64,000 nucleotides of DNA from VAXT01 sp963794605. Its GTDB lineage: Bacteria > Actinomycetota > Thermoleophilia > Gaiellales > Gaiellaceae. Below the pieces are notes generated by a model that did not search any database, had not been told where the DNA came from, and saw only the letters and a list, made by a program, of their open reading frames with translations. Below are positions 8,297 to 17,150 of the stretch, one piece after another (the stretch's first letter is position 1; every line of letters starts with the position of its first letter). The position numbers and the translations under genes are program-made. The stretch covers positions 93,728 through 157,727 of the forward strand of contig CAWCEN010000006.1 of assembly GCA_963794605.1 (NCBI GenBank), read 5' to 3'.

Positions 8297-10954
8297 CTAG
8301 TTGGTCGAGGGCTCCTTCTGCTCGGAGAGCTTCTGGACGAAGAAGCCGGCGACGAGGAGCAGCGCGCCGACGGCCAGGAACGACATCGCCCGCGTGATCG
8401 AGCTCAGGAACGCGAGGTCGTAGAGGAAGAGCTTCGCGAGCGCGAGCCCGAACAGGCCGAAGCCCACGACCCGCAGCCAGTTGAGCCCGTGCTTGAGCCC
8501 GACGTAGAGGACGGTGAGACCGAGCAGGCCCCAGAAGGCGCTGACCACGGAGTGCCCGCGCTGGAAGTTCGTCGTCACGCTGGCGCCGCCGATCGCCTCG
8601 GCGACTCCGAGGATGGTGAGCGAGATCGCATAGGTGCAGAGGACGGCGACGGTCGCCTCGGCCAGGCGCCGCGCGAGGGAGCGCCGCGAGTCCAAAGCGC
8701 GTGCGAGCTCGGCATACGCACCCGGCTCGTCGGAATCCGGATCGGCGGTGCCGAGGAGCCACGCGAAGATCGCGGCCGCGCCGATCACGAGCAGGAGCGC
8801 CGGGACGCCCGCCTCCGGATGACGGTTCGCGCCGAACAGGTCGCCCAGCGGCGCCTCGTAGAGAAGCGCTCGGCCGAGGGCGAGCACGAGGAACGCGAGC
8901 GATGCGAGCTCGAAGCGCTTCTCGCCGGTCACACGGGCGAGCACGACGAGGGTGGCCGCCGCTGTTGACCAGGCGAGAACGAGCCAGGTCCCGTCGAGCA
9001 GCGCCCAGGACGCGGCGCCCGCGACGGCCAGGGCGGGAGCCCAGAGGAACGTGCTCAGGTCACGGTCACGTCCGAGAACCACGGCCGCGACGAGGCCGTA
9101 GAACGCGGCGAGTGCGAGGAGGGCCAGGCTCTCCGCCTGTGCTCCGCCGACGAGGTCGTAGAGGCCCGCGACGCCGAATCCGATGCTGACCACCGCGAGC
9201 GCGCCTGATGCCAGGAGGCTGAAGTCGTCCTGGACGGCGAGCCGGTCGGTCAGCGCCCCGATGAGCAAGCAGGCGGCGCCGACGAGAAACGCATAGCCGC
9301 GCGGATCGCCGGACAGCTCGGACCCGTCGTAGTAGAAGGTCTGGAGCGCGACCGCTCCGAGCCAGACGAGCCCGCCGATGCGCAGCTCCGAGCTGTGGCG
9401 GACATGCCCGACCAGTAGGACTCCGAGAGCAGCGAGGCCCCAGAGGCCCGTGACCGCGACATGGCCCCACTGGAACGCGGCCATGACCGGCCCTGACGAG
9501 ATCCACTGGGCGATTCCGAGCATGCCGAGCGACGCTGCATAGAGCCCACTGAGCGCGCCGGCCCAGCCGATCACCGAACGCCGGACTCCCCGCGCGTACC
9601 AGGCGACGACCGCAGCGGCGACCGCGACGGCGACGAAGGCGACCGCGCCCTCGGCCGGGCGAGCGCTCGCGTCGTACAGGTGCGTCGGCGGAGCGTCCAG
9701 AGCGAGCGAGTGGCCCAGCGCGAGCGTGAGGTACGCAATCGACGCGAGCTGGTAGCGCGGCTCGTCGATCCGAGTCGCGAGCCAGGCGAGCACCGCGGCC
9801 TCTGCAGCCCAGGCGACCGCGAGGGTCGGGCCGGAGAGCAGATCCGCGAGCCCGATCGCGGCCAGCGCCAGCCCGATCGCGCCGCTGAGCGCGCTCAGGT
9901 CGCGATGGCGGCGAGCCGGGAAGAGCGCCGCGGCGACACTCCCGTACGCGCCCGCGGCCGCGAGCATCGACCAGCCTTCGGCACGGTCCTCGAACTGTGC
10001 CGTCGCGAGTGCGCCGACCAGCACGCCGCTGAGCATGAGGAGCGAGGCGGTGAGCTTCGAGAGCTTGCGGGAGCCGAGCCGTTCCTGCCACGCGACTGCG
10101 GTCCCGAGGTACAGGAGCCAGGAGAACGTTGTCGCAGAGACGACGTCCCACTCGGTCGGTTCGGCCTGAGCGACGAGGATCGCGACCTGCGGGAGGGTGG
10201 CCGCGAGCCCGGCGACGAGCAGCTTGGGCCAGCGCTGCCGCACAGCCACGACCGCGGTTGCCGCGAAGACGAGCGCCGCGAACCCGGTCCCGGCGGCGGT
10301 CAGCTCCCCGGCCTCCAGGCCGACCGCCGCAGGAGCGAGCGCGGCGCCGATCAGCCCCAGCCCGGCGATGAGCTCGGACGACCAGGCGAGCGCGGTCGCG
10401 ACCCCGACGCCCGCGATTCCGCCGGCGACCAGGATCGCCGCCCAGTCGGGAACGAGGTCGTACAGCACCTTGGCCGCGAGTAGCGTCATGTACGCACCGC
10501 CGATTCCGGTTCCGACGGCGGCGACCGCGGAGTGGTACAGCTCCGCGAAGCGCCGTTTCACGTACAGGCCGGCGGCGAAGACGAGCGCCGACGCGATCGA
10601 CCCGAGCGTGACCCGGGCCACCGGGCCGATCCAGCCGCGGTTCACCGCCAGCACGAAGAAGAAGACGATTCCGAGCAGCGTGACAGCACCGCCGACCCAG
10701 GCGAGCGCCTTCGCTCCGAAGAAGATCGTCCAGTCGATCTCACGCGGCGGGCGAGCTGGGCCCCTTGGTGGGGGCGCAGCCCTCCGAGCAGGAGACGTCG
10801 AGCTTGGCCGCCTGGACGGCGGCCGTTGCAGTTCCGCCGCTGGACGCGTCGGATGTGGCTCAACCTGGGTGAGCGTCCGCAGCTCTGCGAGCTCGTGCTC
10901 GAGCGTCTCGAGCCGCCGTCCGAAGTCGTCGAGTCGGTACGTGAGATCCGTCAT
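8297..10954 (-). CDS. DUF2339 family giant integral membrane protein
   Basis: An 885-residue protein with a coiled-coil start (YRLDDFGRRLETLEHELAEL), a Pro/Arg-rich linker to about residue 70, and then more than 20 hydrophobic segments. The entry motif DWTIFFGAKALAWVGGAV followed by NRGWIGPVARV is the DUF2339 hallmark. The function is unknown. The start is well supported: GGAGGGAGTAGAGCG precedes the ATG at good spacing, and a promoter-like site lies upstream. It is inverted relative to its neighbours and interrupts the usual DUF1385-prfA order. Confidence 0.8.
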   Translation of the reverse strand: MTDLTYRLDDFGRRLETLEHELAELRTLTQVEPHPTRPAAELQRPPSRRPSSTSPARRAAPPPRGPARPPREIDWTIFFGAKALAWVGGAVTLLGIVFFFVLAVNRGWIGPVARVTLGSIASALVFAAGLYVKRRFAELYHSAVAAVGTGIGGAYMTLLAAKVLYDLVPDWAAILVAGGIAGVGVATALAWSSELIAGLGLIGAALAPAAVGLEAGELTAAGTGFAALVFAATAVVAVRQRWPKLLVAGLAATLPQVAILVAQAEPTEWDVVSATTFSWLLYLGTAVAWQERLGSRKLSKLTASLLMLSGVLVGALATAQFEDRAEGWSMLAAAGAYGSVAAALFPARRHRDLSALSGAIGLALAAIGLADLLSGPTLAVAWAAEAAVLAWLATRIDEPRYQLASIAYLTLALGHSLALDAPPTHLYDASARPAEGAVAFVAVAVAAAVVAWYARGVRRSVIGWAGALSGLYAASLGMLGIAQWISSGPVMAAFQWGHVAVTGLWGLAALGVLLVGHVRHSSELRIGGLVWLGAVALQTFYYDGSELSGDPRGYAFLVGAACLLIGALTDRLAVQDDFSLLASGALAVVSIGFGVAGLYDLVGGAQAESLALLALAAFYGLVAAVVLGRDRDLSTFLWAPALAVAGAASWALLDGTWLVLAWSTAAATLVVLARVTGEKRFELASLAFLVLALGRALLYEAPLGDLFGANRHPEAGVPALLLVIGAAAIFAWLLGTADPDSDEPGAYAELARALDSRRSLARRLAEATVAVLCTYAISLTILGVAEAIGGASVTTNFQRGHSVVSAFWGLLGLTVLYVGLKHGLNWLRVVGFGLFGLALAKLFLYDLAFLSSITRAMSFLAVGALLLVAGFFVQKLSEQKEPSTN

Positions 10955-10991
10955 CGCTCTACTCCCTCCGCTCTTCTTCGAATCGCATCTC

Positions 10992-11024
10992 TGCTATTGA
11001 TAGCAAAAATGCTATTGAAGTCAA
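10992..11024 (-). promoter_or_regulatory. Promoter with operator-like repeats for the DUF2339 gene
   Basis: On the reverse strand TTGACT (11024-11019), a 16-nt spacer and TATCAA (11002-10997) form one of the best sigma-70-like promoters in the window. The -10 box lies inside the palindrome TGCTAT-TG-ATAGCA (10992-11005), and a further TGCTATT half-site (11010-11016) lies in the spacer, as for a repressor operator. Confidence 0.5.
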
Positions 11025-11046
11025 GAGGAGCTTAGAAGGACAGCGC

Positions 11047-11052
11047 TAACCT
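11047..11052 (+). promoter_or_regulatory. -10 box TAACCT for prfA
   Basis: TAACCT ends 7 nt before the prfA ATG (11060), with no Shine-Dalgarno at a useful distance. A leaderless start is likely. Confidence 0.4.
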
Positions 11053-11059
11053 TGATTCC

Positions 11060-12097
11060 ATGGCCATTCAGGAGCTCGTAGACGAGGTCGAGCGGTCCTA
11101 CGGGGAAACGCAGGAGCGCATGTCCGACCCTGCCGTCTACAACGACCACCGCGAAGCGGCGGAGGTCGGGCGGCGCCTGAAGGAGCTCGAAGCCGCGCAC
11201 AAGCTGGCCCAGGAATGGCGCGAGGTCAGCGAAGACCTCGACGCGGCTCGCGGCGACGGCGACCTGCGCGAGCTCATCCCGGAGCTCGAGGAGCGGATGA
11301 CCGCGCTCGAGGAGGAGCTGAGGATCGCCCTCGTGGAGTCGGATCCGGCCGACGCGAAGGACGTCCTCGTCGAGGTCCGTCAGGCTGCGGGCGGTGACGA
11401 GGCGGCCCTCTGGGCGGGCGAGGTCTACCGGATGCTGGCCCGGTACGCAGAGCGACGCGGCTACAGGTCGGAAGTCCTCTCGTCGAGCCCGAATGACGGC
11501 GGCGGTTTCAAGGAGGTCACGTTCGGGGTCAAGGGCGACGGCGCCTATTCGGTCTTCAAGTGGGAGGGCGGGACGCATCGCGTGCAGCGCGTGCCCCAGA
11601 CCGAGTCACAAGGCCGTATCCATACGTCGACCGCCACGGTCGCGGTCATGCCCGAGGCCGAAGAGGTCGAGGTCGAGATCGATCCGAACGACCTGAAGAT
11701 CGACGTCTACCGCTCGACCGGGCCCGGAGGCCAGAGTGTGAACACGACGGATTCGGCCGTCCGTATCACGCATGTCCCGACCGGCCTCGTCGTCGCGATG
11801 CAGGACGAGAAGTCGCAGCTCCAGAACAAGGCGAAGGCGATGCGCGTCCTCCGTGCGCGGCTGTACGAGGAGGAGCGAAAGAAGCAGCGCGCCGAACAGG
11901 ACGCCACCCGGCGGTCGCAGATCGGCACCGGTGAGCGCGCCGAGAAGATCCGCACGTACAACTTCGCCGAGAACCGCGTCACCGACCACCGGATCAAGAT
12001 GACGCAGCATCGGCTCGACCAGATCCTCGACGGCGACCTCTTCGAGTTCACCGAGGCGCTGATCTCCGAGGACCAGCGTCGCGCGCTGGAAGAGTGA
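11060..12097 (+). CDS. prfA: Peptide chain release factor 1
   Basis: Class I release factor reading UAA and UAG; 345 residues. The P-x-T anticodon-mimic motif is PQT at 179-181 (distinguishing it from RF2) and the catalytic GGQ is at 223-225 within STGPGGQSVNTTDSAV. GGQ triggers peptidyl-tRNA hydrolysis and its Gln is the methylation target of PrmC, encoded next. The TGA overlaps the prmC GTG by 4 bp. The prfA-prmC-tsaC-glyA-upp order is conserved in many Gram-positive bacteria. Confidence 0.97.
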   Translation: MAIQELVDEVERSYGETQERMSDPAVYNDHREAAEVGRRLKELEAAHKLAQEWREVSEDLDAARGDGDLRELIPELEERMTALEEELRIALVESDPADAKDVLVEVRQAAGGDEAALWAGEVYRMLARYAERRGYRSEVLSSSPNDGGGFKEVTFGVKGDGAYSVFKWEGGTHRVQRVPQTESQGRIHTSTATVAVMPEAEEVEVEIDPNDLKIDVYRSTGPGGQSVNTTDSAVRITHVPTGLVVAMQDEKSQLQNKAKAMRVLRARLYEEERKKQRAEQDATRRSQIGTGERAEKIRTYNFAENRVTDHRIKMTQHRLDQILDGDLFEFTEALISEDQRRALEE

Positions 12098-12918
12098 CCG
12101 TTCGCGACCTCCTGGTCGCCGGGACCGAGGAGCTCGACCGTGCGGGAGTGCCGTCTCCGCGCGTCGACGCCGAGTGGCTGCTCGCTCACGCGCTCGGCGT
12201 TTCGCGGACTGATCTGTACGCAGATGGCGACGAGGCGCCGGCCGGTCGCGAGCGCGTTTTCCGCGAGCTCGTCGCGCGGCGGGCGACGCGCGAGCCGCTT
12301 GCCTACGTGCTCGGCGAGTGGGGGTTCCGGAGGCTGACTCTGCGCGTCGATCCCCGCGTTCTGATCCCGAGGCCCGAGACGGAGGTGCTGGTCGAGCGCT
12401 GCCTCGAGTTGGTCGCGGATCTGGCCGAGCCGCGCGTGCTCGACGTCGGCGTGGGCTCCGGGGCGATCGCGCTGGCGATCGTGGACGAGCATCCCGGGGC
12501 CCGGGTCGTCGCGACGGACAGCTCGTCCGACGCGCTGGCCGTAGCCGCCGAGAACGTCGCCGGGACAGGCCTGGCCGTCGAGCTGGTCGAGGGTGAGCTG
12601 TTCGCGGGTCTCGACGGCCCGTTCGACCTTGTCGTCTCGAACCCGCCCTACGTGGCGCCGGACGAGCTCGATGCGTTGCCACCAGAGGTCGGCAAGCACG
12701 AGCCGCGCGCGGCCCTCATCGAGTCCGGGGCGACAGAGGCGATCGCCGAGGGCGCTCTGTGCCGCCTCACTTCCGGCGGCTCGCTGGCGCTCGAGGCCGC
12801 CGACGGCAAGGCGGGCGCCGTAGCTGATCTCCTCCGTCGACTGGGCTACGAGCAGGTCGCAATCGGGAAAGATCTCGCGAGACGTGAGCGAGTGGTCGAC
12901 GGAAGAGCGCCTCGTTGA
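12094..12918 (+). CDS. prmC: Release factor glutamine methyltransferase
   Basis: SAM-dependent N5-glutamine methyltransferase that modifies the GGQ glutamine of RF1 and RF2; 274 residues. An N-terminal helical substrate domain precedes the Rossmann SAM site DVGVGSGAIA (117-126), and the catalytic NPPY is at 183-186. The GTG start is coupled to the prfA stop. The last 35 bp overlap tsaC. Confidence 0.95.
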   Translation: MTVRDLLVAGTEELDRAGVPSPRVDAEWLLAHALGVSRTDLYADGDEAPAGRERVFRELVARRATREPLAYVLGEWGFRRLTLRVDPRVLIPRPETEVLVERCLELVADLAEPRVLDVGVGSGAIALAIVDEHPGARVVATDSSSDALAVAAENVAGTGLAVELVEGELFAGLDGPFDLVVSNPPYVAPDELDALPPEVGKHEPRAALIESGATEAIAEGALCRLTSGGSLALEAADGKAGAVADLLRRLGYEQVAIGKDLARRERVVDGRAPR

Positions 12919-13480
12919 GGAGGCCGTCGAGGCAATCGGCGAGGGCCGGCCGGTCGTCCTGCCGACGGACACGGTCTACGGCCTCTGCACGACGCCGCTC
13001 GCGCCCGAATCGCTCTCACGGCTGAAAGGCCGCGGATCGGATCAGCCGATCGCGCTCCTCGCCTCCGAGGTCGACATCCTGCTCGAGCTCGTCCCGGAAC
13101 TACCCGAGGCGATCGTGCGCAGCTTGCTGCCGGGGCGGCTGACGCTGATCTTCCCTAACCCGGAGGGACGCTTCCCGCTGCTATCGCCTCAGGACACCAT
13201 CGGCGTGCGCGTCCCGGTGCTTCGCGGCGCAGCGCGGCGGGTCGTCACGCGAGCGGGCGCGGTCGGCGCAACGAGCGCGAACCTGCACGGCGGACCGGAT
13301 CCGCGCTCGGTCGAAGAAATCCCGAAGGAGATCGCGGAAGCAGCGGTCGTCGTCGATGGTGGCCGACTGCCCGGGATCCCGTCCACGGTCGTCGACCTCA
13401 CCGGCCCCGAGCCGAAGATCGTCCGCGAAGGCGCGGTCCCGGCGGCCGCCGTGCTCGAGCGCATCGAACAGCAGGGCTGA
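12884..13480 (+). CDS. L-threonylcarbamoyladenylate synthase (Sua5/YciO/YrdC family)
   Basis: Makes threonylcarbamoyl-AMP for the universal t6A37 tRNA modification; 198 residues, the short TsaC-like form without the C-terminal Sua5 domain. Family motifs are PTDTVYGL, the K-x-R loop in RLKGRGSDQPIALL, and TSANLHG near the ATP site. The GTG start at 12884 lies inside prmC. The position between prmC and glyA is the usual one for this gene. Confidence 0.92.
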   Translation: MSEWSTEERLVEEAVEAIGEGRPVVLPTDTVYGLCTTPLAPESLSRLKGRGSDQPIALLASEVDILLELVPELPEAIVRSLLPGRLTLIFPNPEGRFPLLSPQDTIGVRVPVLRGAARRVVTRAGAVGATSANLHGGPDPRSVEEIPKEIAEAAVVVDGGRLPGIPSTVVDLTGPEPKIVREGAVPAAAVLERIEQQG

Positions 13481-13484
13481 GGCG

Positions 13485-13490
13485 TACCAT
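13485..13490 (+). promoter_or_regulatory. -10 box TACCAT that decides the glyA start
   Basis: TACCAT overlaps the first in-frame ATG (13489) and ends 7 nt before the second ATG (13498). Leaderless transcription from here would exclude the first ATG. Confidence 0.45.
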
Positions 13491-13497
13491 GCCGGGC

Positions 13498-14796
13498 ATG
13501 GCTGTCGCGCACGAGACGCTCCAGCACCTGCGAACCGCGGGCCTCGCGGAGATCGACCCCGAGATCGCTGAGCTCCTCGGCAAGGAGCTCGAGCGCGAGC
13601 GCAACCAGATCGAGCTCATCGCGTCCGAGAACTTCACGTGGCCGAGCATCTTCGAGGCGGTCGGCAGCGTGCCGACGAACAAATACGCGGAGGGCTACCC
13701 GGGCAAGCGCTACTACGGCGGCTGCGAGGTCGTCGACGAGATCGAGCAGACGGCGATCGACCGCGCGAAGTCGCTCTTCGGAGCCGAGCACGCGAACGTG
13801 CAGCCGCACGCGGGCGCGCAGACCAACATGGCCGTCTACATGGCCGCGCTCCAGCCCGGCGACACGATCCTCTCGCTCGAGCTCTCGCACGGCGGCCACC
13901 TGACGCACGGCCTCAAGGTCAACTTCTCGGGGCGCCTGTACGCGATCGCCCACTACGGCGTGAGCCGCAAGACGAACATGGTCGACTACGACGACGTGCT
14001 CGAGCTCGCGAAAGAGCACAAGCCGAAGCTGATCGTCTGCGGCGGCTCGGCGTATCCCCGCACGGTCGAGACGGACAAGTTCCGCGAGATCGCCGACGAG
14101 GTCGACGCCCTGCTCCTCTGCGACATGGCGCACTTCGCAGGGCTCGTCGCGGCCGGGCTCCACCCGAACCCCGTCGAGCATTGCGACTTCGTGACCTCGA
14201 CGACGCACAAGACGCTGGCCGGCCCACGCGCAGGCTTCATCCTCTGCCGCGAGGAGCAGGCGCAGGCCGTCGATCGCGCCGTCTTCCCGGGCATGCAGGG
14301 CGGTCCGCTCATGCACACGATCGCGGCCAAGGCGGCCTGCTTCAAGATCGCCGCGACCGAGGCATTCCGGGACTACCAGCGCCAGGTGCGAGCGAATGCC
14401 GACACGCTCGCCGCGACGCTCGAGGACAAGGGTCTCGACGTGCTCACCGGCGGGACGGACACGCACCTGCTGCAGCTCGACCTGCGCGGAACCGAGTGGA
14501 CGGGCAAGGCCGCGGAGGAGCGGCTCGACGAGGTCAAGCTGACCGTGAATCGGAACACCGTCCCGTTCGACGAGCAGCCGCCGACGATCGCCTCGGGCGT
14601 CCGCATCGGCACACCGGCGGCGACGATGCGCGGCTTCGACGAAGGCGATTTCCGCGAGGTCGGCGAGATCATCGGAGACGCTCTCGGATCCGAGCCCGAC
14701 CTCGGCGCGCTCGCTGCCCGCAGCGAGGCACTGTGCGCCAAGCGTCCGCTCTACCCGGGCTTCCGCGGCTACACGACATACAGCGTTGGCGGTTGA
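13498..14796 (+). CDS. glyA: Serine hydroxymethyltransferase
   Basis: PLP enzyme that interconverts serine and glycine while charging tetrahydrofolate with a one-carbon unit; 432 residues from ATG 13498 (435 from ATG 13489). The PLP lysine is K238 in STTHKTLAGPRAG. The substrate-site YPGKRYYGG and the HFAGL motif are present. The second ATG is preferred because of the TACCAT box. It supplies 5,10-methylene-THF used in methyl metabolism. An 80-bp dispersed repeat begins 2 nt after the stop. Confidence 0.95.
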   Translation: MAVAHETLQHLRTAGLAEIDPEIAELLGKELERERNQIELIASENFTWPSIFEAVGSVPTNKYAEGYPGKRYYGGCEVVDEIEQTAIDRAKSLFGAEHANVQPHAGAQTNMAVYMAALQPGDTILSLELSHGGHLTHGLKVNFSGRLYAIAHYGVSRKTNMVDYDDVLELAKEHKPKLIVCGGSAYPRTVETDKFREIADEVDALLLCDMAHFAGLVAAGLHPNPVEHCDFVTSTTHKTLAGPRAGFILCREEQAQAVDRAVFPGMQGGPLMHTIAAKAACFKIAATEAFRDYQRQVRANADTLAATLEDKGLDVLTGGTDTHLLQLDLRGTEWTGKAAEERLDEVKLTVNRNTVPFDEQPPTIASGVRIGTPAATMRGFDEGDFREVGEIIGDALGSEPDLGALAARSEALCAKRPLYPGFRGYTTYSVGG

Positions 14797-14798
14797 TT

Positions 14799-14878
14799 CG
14801 ATCGTGTCGACCGGTCAGTTCCGACGGAAGCACGGGCAAAGCCCGTGCATCCTGAGGTCGGCACCGCGAGCGGTGCCT
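14799..14878 (+). repeat. 80-bp two-hairpin dispersed repeat, copy A
   Basis: Starts CGATCGTGTCGACCGGTC, then a hairpin GCACGGGC-AAA-GCCCGTGC, then GGTCGGCACCGC-GA-GCGGTGCC ending 9 nt before the upp start. It matches copy B (42921-43000) at 70 of 80 positions by eye and is related to inverted copy C (43595-43675). It lies between two co-directional genes. Confidence 0.85.
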
Positions 14879-14886
14879 ACGGTCGC

Positions 14887-15516
14887 GTGAGCCAGGTCGT
14901 CCACGTCGACCATCCGCTCGTCCGGCACAAGCTTTCGTACCTTCGGGACAGGCGCACCTCGACCGGCGACTTCCGGCGGCTCGTCAAGGAGCTGACCTCG
15001 CTCCTGACCTATGAGGCGACGAAGGACCTGCCGACCGAGGCGGTGCGGGTCGAGACGCCGCTCGAGTGGACCGAGGTGCACCGCGTCTCCGGCAAGAAGC
15101 TCGCGGTGTGCCCGGTCCTCCGCGCGGGCGTCGGGATGCTCGACGGCTTCCTCGAGCTCGTCTCCGGAGCCCGGGTTGGCTTCGTCGGGCTCTTCCGCGA
15201 CGAAGAGACGCTCGAGCCCGTCGAGTACTACGTCAAGCTGCCGAGCGACCTCGGGGTGCGAGACGCGATCGTGCTCGACCCGATGCTCGCGACCGGCAAC
15301 TCCCTGGCAGCGGCGATCACTGCGATCAAGAACGGCGGAGCGCGCTCGGTCAGCGTGATCTGCCTGGTCTCGGCGCCCCAGGGAATCGAGCGCGTGCACT
15401 CGGAGCACCCCGACGTCGTCATCTACACCGCGGCGATCGACCGCGAGTTGAACGACCGCGGCTACATCGTCCCCGGCCTCGGGGACGCAGGCGACCGCCT
15501 CTACGGGACGAAGTAG
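14887..15516 (+). CDS. upp: Uracil phosphoribosyltransferase
   Basis: Salvages uracil with PRPP to UMP; 209 residues from GTG 14887, giving the usual family start SQVVHVDHPLVRHKLSYLRD. The PRPP loop is DPMLATGNS near residues 130-140, and the C-terminal uracil-binding GDAGDRLYGT is intact. The frame is open 14 codons further upstream, but those codons are encoded by the dispersed repeat and match nothing in the family. No Shine-Dalgarno is visible; the start lies just after a hairpin of the repeat. Confidence 0.93.
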   Translation: MSQVVHVDHPLVRHKLSYLRDRRTSTGDFRRLVKELTSLLTYEATKDLPTEAVRVETPLEWTEVHRVSGKKLAVCPVLRAGVGMLDGFLELVSGARVGFVGLFRDEETLEPVEYYVKLPSDLGVRDAIVLDPMLATGNSLAAAITAIKNGGARSVSVICLVSAPQGIERVHSEHPDVVIYTAAIDRELNDRGYIVPGLGDAGDRLYGTK

Positions 15517-15531
15517 TCTCTCCGCGGCTCT

Positions 15532-16656
15532 ATGTGGCAAACGCTGCGTAACAACCCCGAGGTCCTGTGGGGCTTCCTGCTCGCGCTCGTCGTCGTCCTC
15601 GTCCTGACGCCGGCGGTCGGGCGGTTCGCGCGCATTCTCGGGGTGGTGGACGAGCCGGGGGAGACGCGGCGCATCCATCTCCGCCCGGTCCCGCGACTCG
15701 GTGGGATCGCGCTCCTGCTCGGGATCTTCATACCGGCGCTCGCGTTCCTCACCCTGGATGGCGTCTACCGCGGGATCCTGCTCGGCGCTGCGGTCGCGAC
15801 CTTCGTGGGCGTGGTCGACGACTTCCGCGGACTGCCGTGGTGGGGCAAGCTCGGCGGGCAGGTCTCGGCGGCGGCGATCGCGGTCGGGTTCGGCGTCCAC
15901 GTCGAGCGCTTCACGTTCCCGATCGTCGGCATCCAGACACTGCCGGACTGGGTGAGCATCCCGGCCTCGATCCTCTGGATCGTCGCGATCATGAACATGG
16001 TCAACTTCCTGGACGGGATGGACGGGCTCGCAGCCGGCATCTGTGCGATCGCCGGCTCGACGTTCGCGATCATCGCGCTCTCGCTCGGGAAGCCCGACGC
16101 CGCGATCCTCTCGGCGATCGTCGCCGGCGCTTGCTTCGGCTTCCTGCGCCACAACTTCTATCCCGCGCGCATCTTCATGGGCGACTCCGGCGCGATGCTG
16201 CTCGGGTTCGTGCTCGCCACGGTCTCGATCCAGGGCCTCTTGAAGACGGCCGCGACCGTCGCCCTGTTCTTTCCGCTCGTCGTGCTTGCGATCCCGATCG
16301 TCGACACCTCGTTTGTGTTCGCGAGGCGACTGAAGTACCGGCAGCCGCTGTACGAGGCCGACCGCACGCATCTCCATCACAGGTTCGTGAACATCGGCTT
16401 CTCGCAGCGGCGGGCCGCGGTCTATATGTACGCCTGGTGCGCGATCCTCGCCGGGGCAGCGCTCGCGACGCGGTTCATCCCGTTCCGCGCCCACGGTGTC
16501 TGGCACTTCTGGCCGACGCTCGCCGTCGCCGCCATCGGGCTCGTCGCCCTGGCAGCGTCGGTCTACATCGTCTACCTGCTCGAGATCGTCAAGCTGGCGA
16601 ACCCGCGGATCCGCCGCCGCGAGCAGCAAGCACAGGCGGAGCGGAAGAGCGCCTGA
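15532..16656 (+). CDS. Undecaprenyl-phosphate sugar-1-phosphate transferase (WecA/TagO/MraY family)
   Basis: Polytopic enzyme (about 10-11 helices, 374 residues) that moves a HexNAc-1-phosphate from a UDP-sugar to undecaprenyl phosphate, the first step of teichoic-acid-like or other wall polymers. Catalytic signatures are VDDFRG (95-100), NFLDGMDGLAAG (158-169) and MGDSGAMLLGF; the cytosolic HLHHR motif near the C-terminus is typical of WecA/TagO rather than MraY. An LCP ligase encoded at 34.9 kb would attach the finished polymer. Confidence 0.9.
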   Translation: MWQTLRNNPEVLWGFLLALVVVLVLTPAVGRFARILGVVDEPGETRRIHLRPVPRLGGIALLLGIFIPALAFLTLDGVYRGILLGAAVATFVGVVDDFRGLPWWGKLGGQVSAAAIAVGFGVHVERFTFPIVGIQTLPDWVSIPASILWIVAIMNMVNFLDGMDGLAAGICAIAGSTFAIIALSLGKPDAAILSAIVAGACFGFLRHNFYPARIFMGDSGAMLLGFVLATVSIQGLLKTAATVALFFPLVVLAIPIVDTSFVFARRLKYRQPLYEADRTHLHHRFVNIGFSQRRAAVYMYAWCAILAGAALATRFIPFRAHGVWHFWPTLAVAAIGLVALAASVYIVYLLEIVKLANPRIRRREQQAQAERKSA

Positions 16657-16660
16657 AAGG

Positions 16661-17131
16661 ATGTCAGAGCTGCTGCGAGCGATCTACCAGGGAGACCGGG
16701 CGCGGGCCGACGAGCTTCTGGCCGCCGATCCCGAGCTCGACGTCTTCGAGGCTGCGGCTATCGGGCGGACGGAACGCCTACGCCAACTGCTCGACGAGGA
16801 TCCGTCGCTCGCCAACACGTGGGCCGACGACGGGTTCCAGCCGCTCGGGCTTGCGTGCTTCTTCGGCCACGTCGAGCCGGCGCGACTCCTGGTCGAGCGC
16901 GGGGCGGAGGTCAACTCCGCATCGCGGAACGACTTCAAGGTGATGCCGCTGCACAGCGCGGCCGCAACCGGCGATCCGGACGTGCGTTGCGAGCTCGCGA
17001 AGCTCCTGCTCGAGCACGGCGCCGATCCGAACGCGCACCAGCAGGATGACTTCACGCCCATGATGGCGGCCGAGCAGCACGAGGACGAGCGACTGCGTGC
17101 ACTCCTCGTCGAGCACGGCGCCACCGACTGA
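16661..17131 (+). CDS. Ankyrin repeat protein
   Basis: A small cytosolic protein of 156 residues made almost entirely of ankyrin repeats. Repeats are recognisable at FQPLGLACFFGHVEPARLLV, MPLHSAAATGDPDVRCELAK with LLLEHGADPNA, and FTPMMAAEQHEDERLRALLV. It starts at ATG 16661, 4 bp after the WecA stop, with GAAAGG immediately upstream. Ankyrin folds mediate protein binding; the partner is unknown. Confidence 0.8.
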   Translation: MSELLRAIYQGDRARADELLAADPELDVFEAAAIGRTERLRQLLDEDPSLANTWADDGFQPLGLACFFGHVEPARLLVERGAEVNSASRNDFKVMPLHSAAATGDPDVRCELAKLLLEHGADPNAHQQDDFTPMMAAEQHEDERLRALLVEHGATD

Positions 17132-17150
17132 CCCAGGGACCGGCTGTTCG

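Noticed and set aside
8630..9190. Possible forward genes opposite the DUF2339 gene
   Set aside because: The reverse frame of 885 codons has a strong promoter, ribosome binding site and family motifs; the forward frames are Arg/Ala-rich shadows.
11606..12682. Long reverse frames of 358-885 codons opposite prfA, etf, glyA, dpp and others
   Set aside because: GC-rich genes routinely give long antisense frames; these are Arg/His-rich with no family motifs, while the forward genes are certain.
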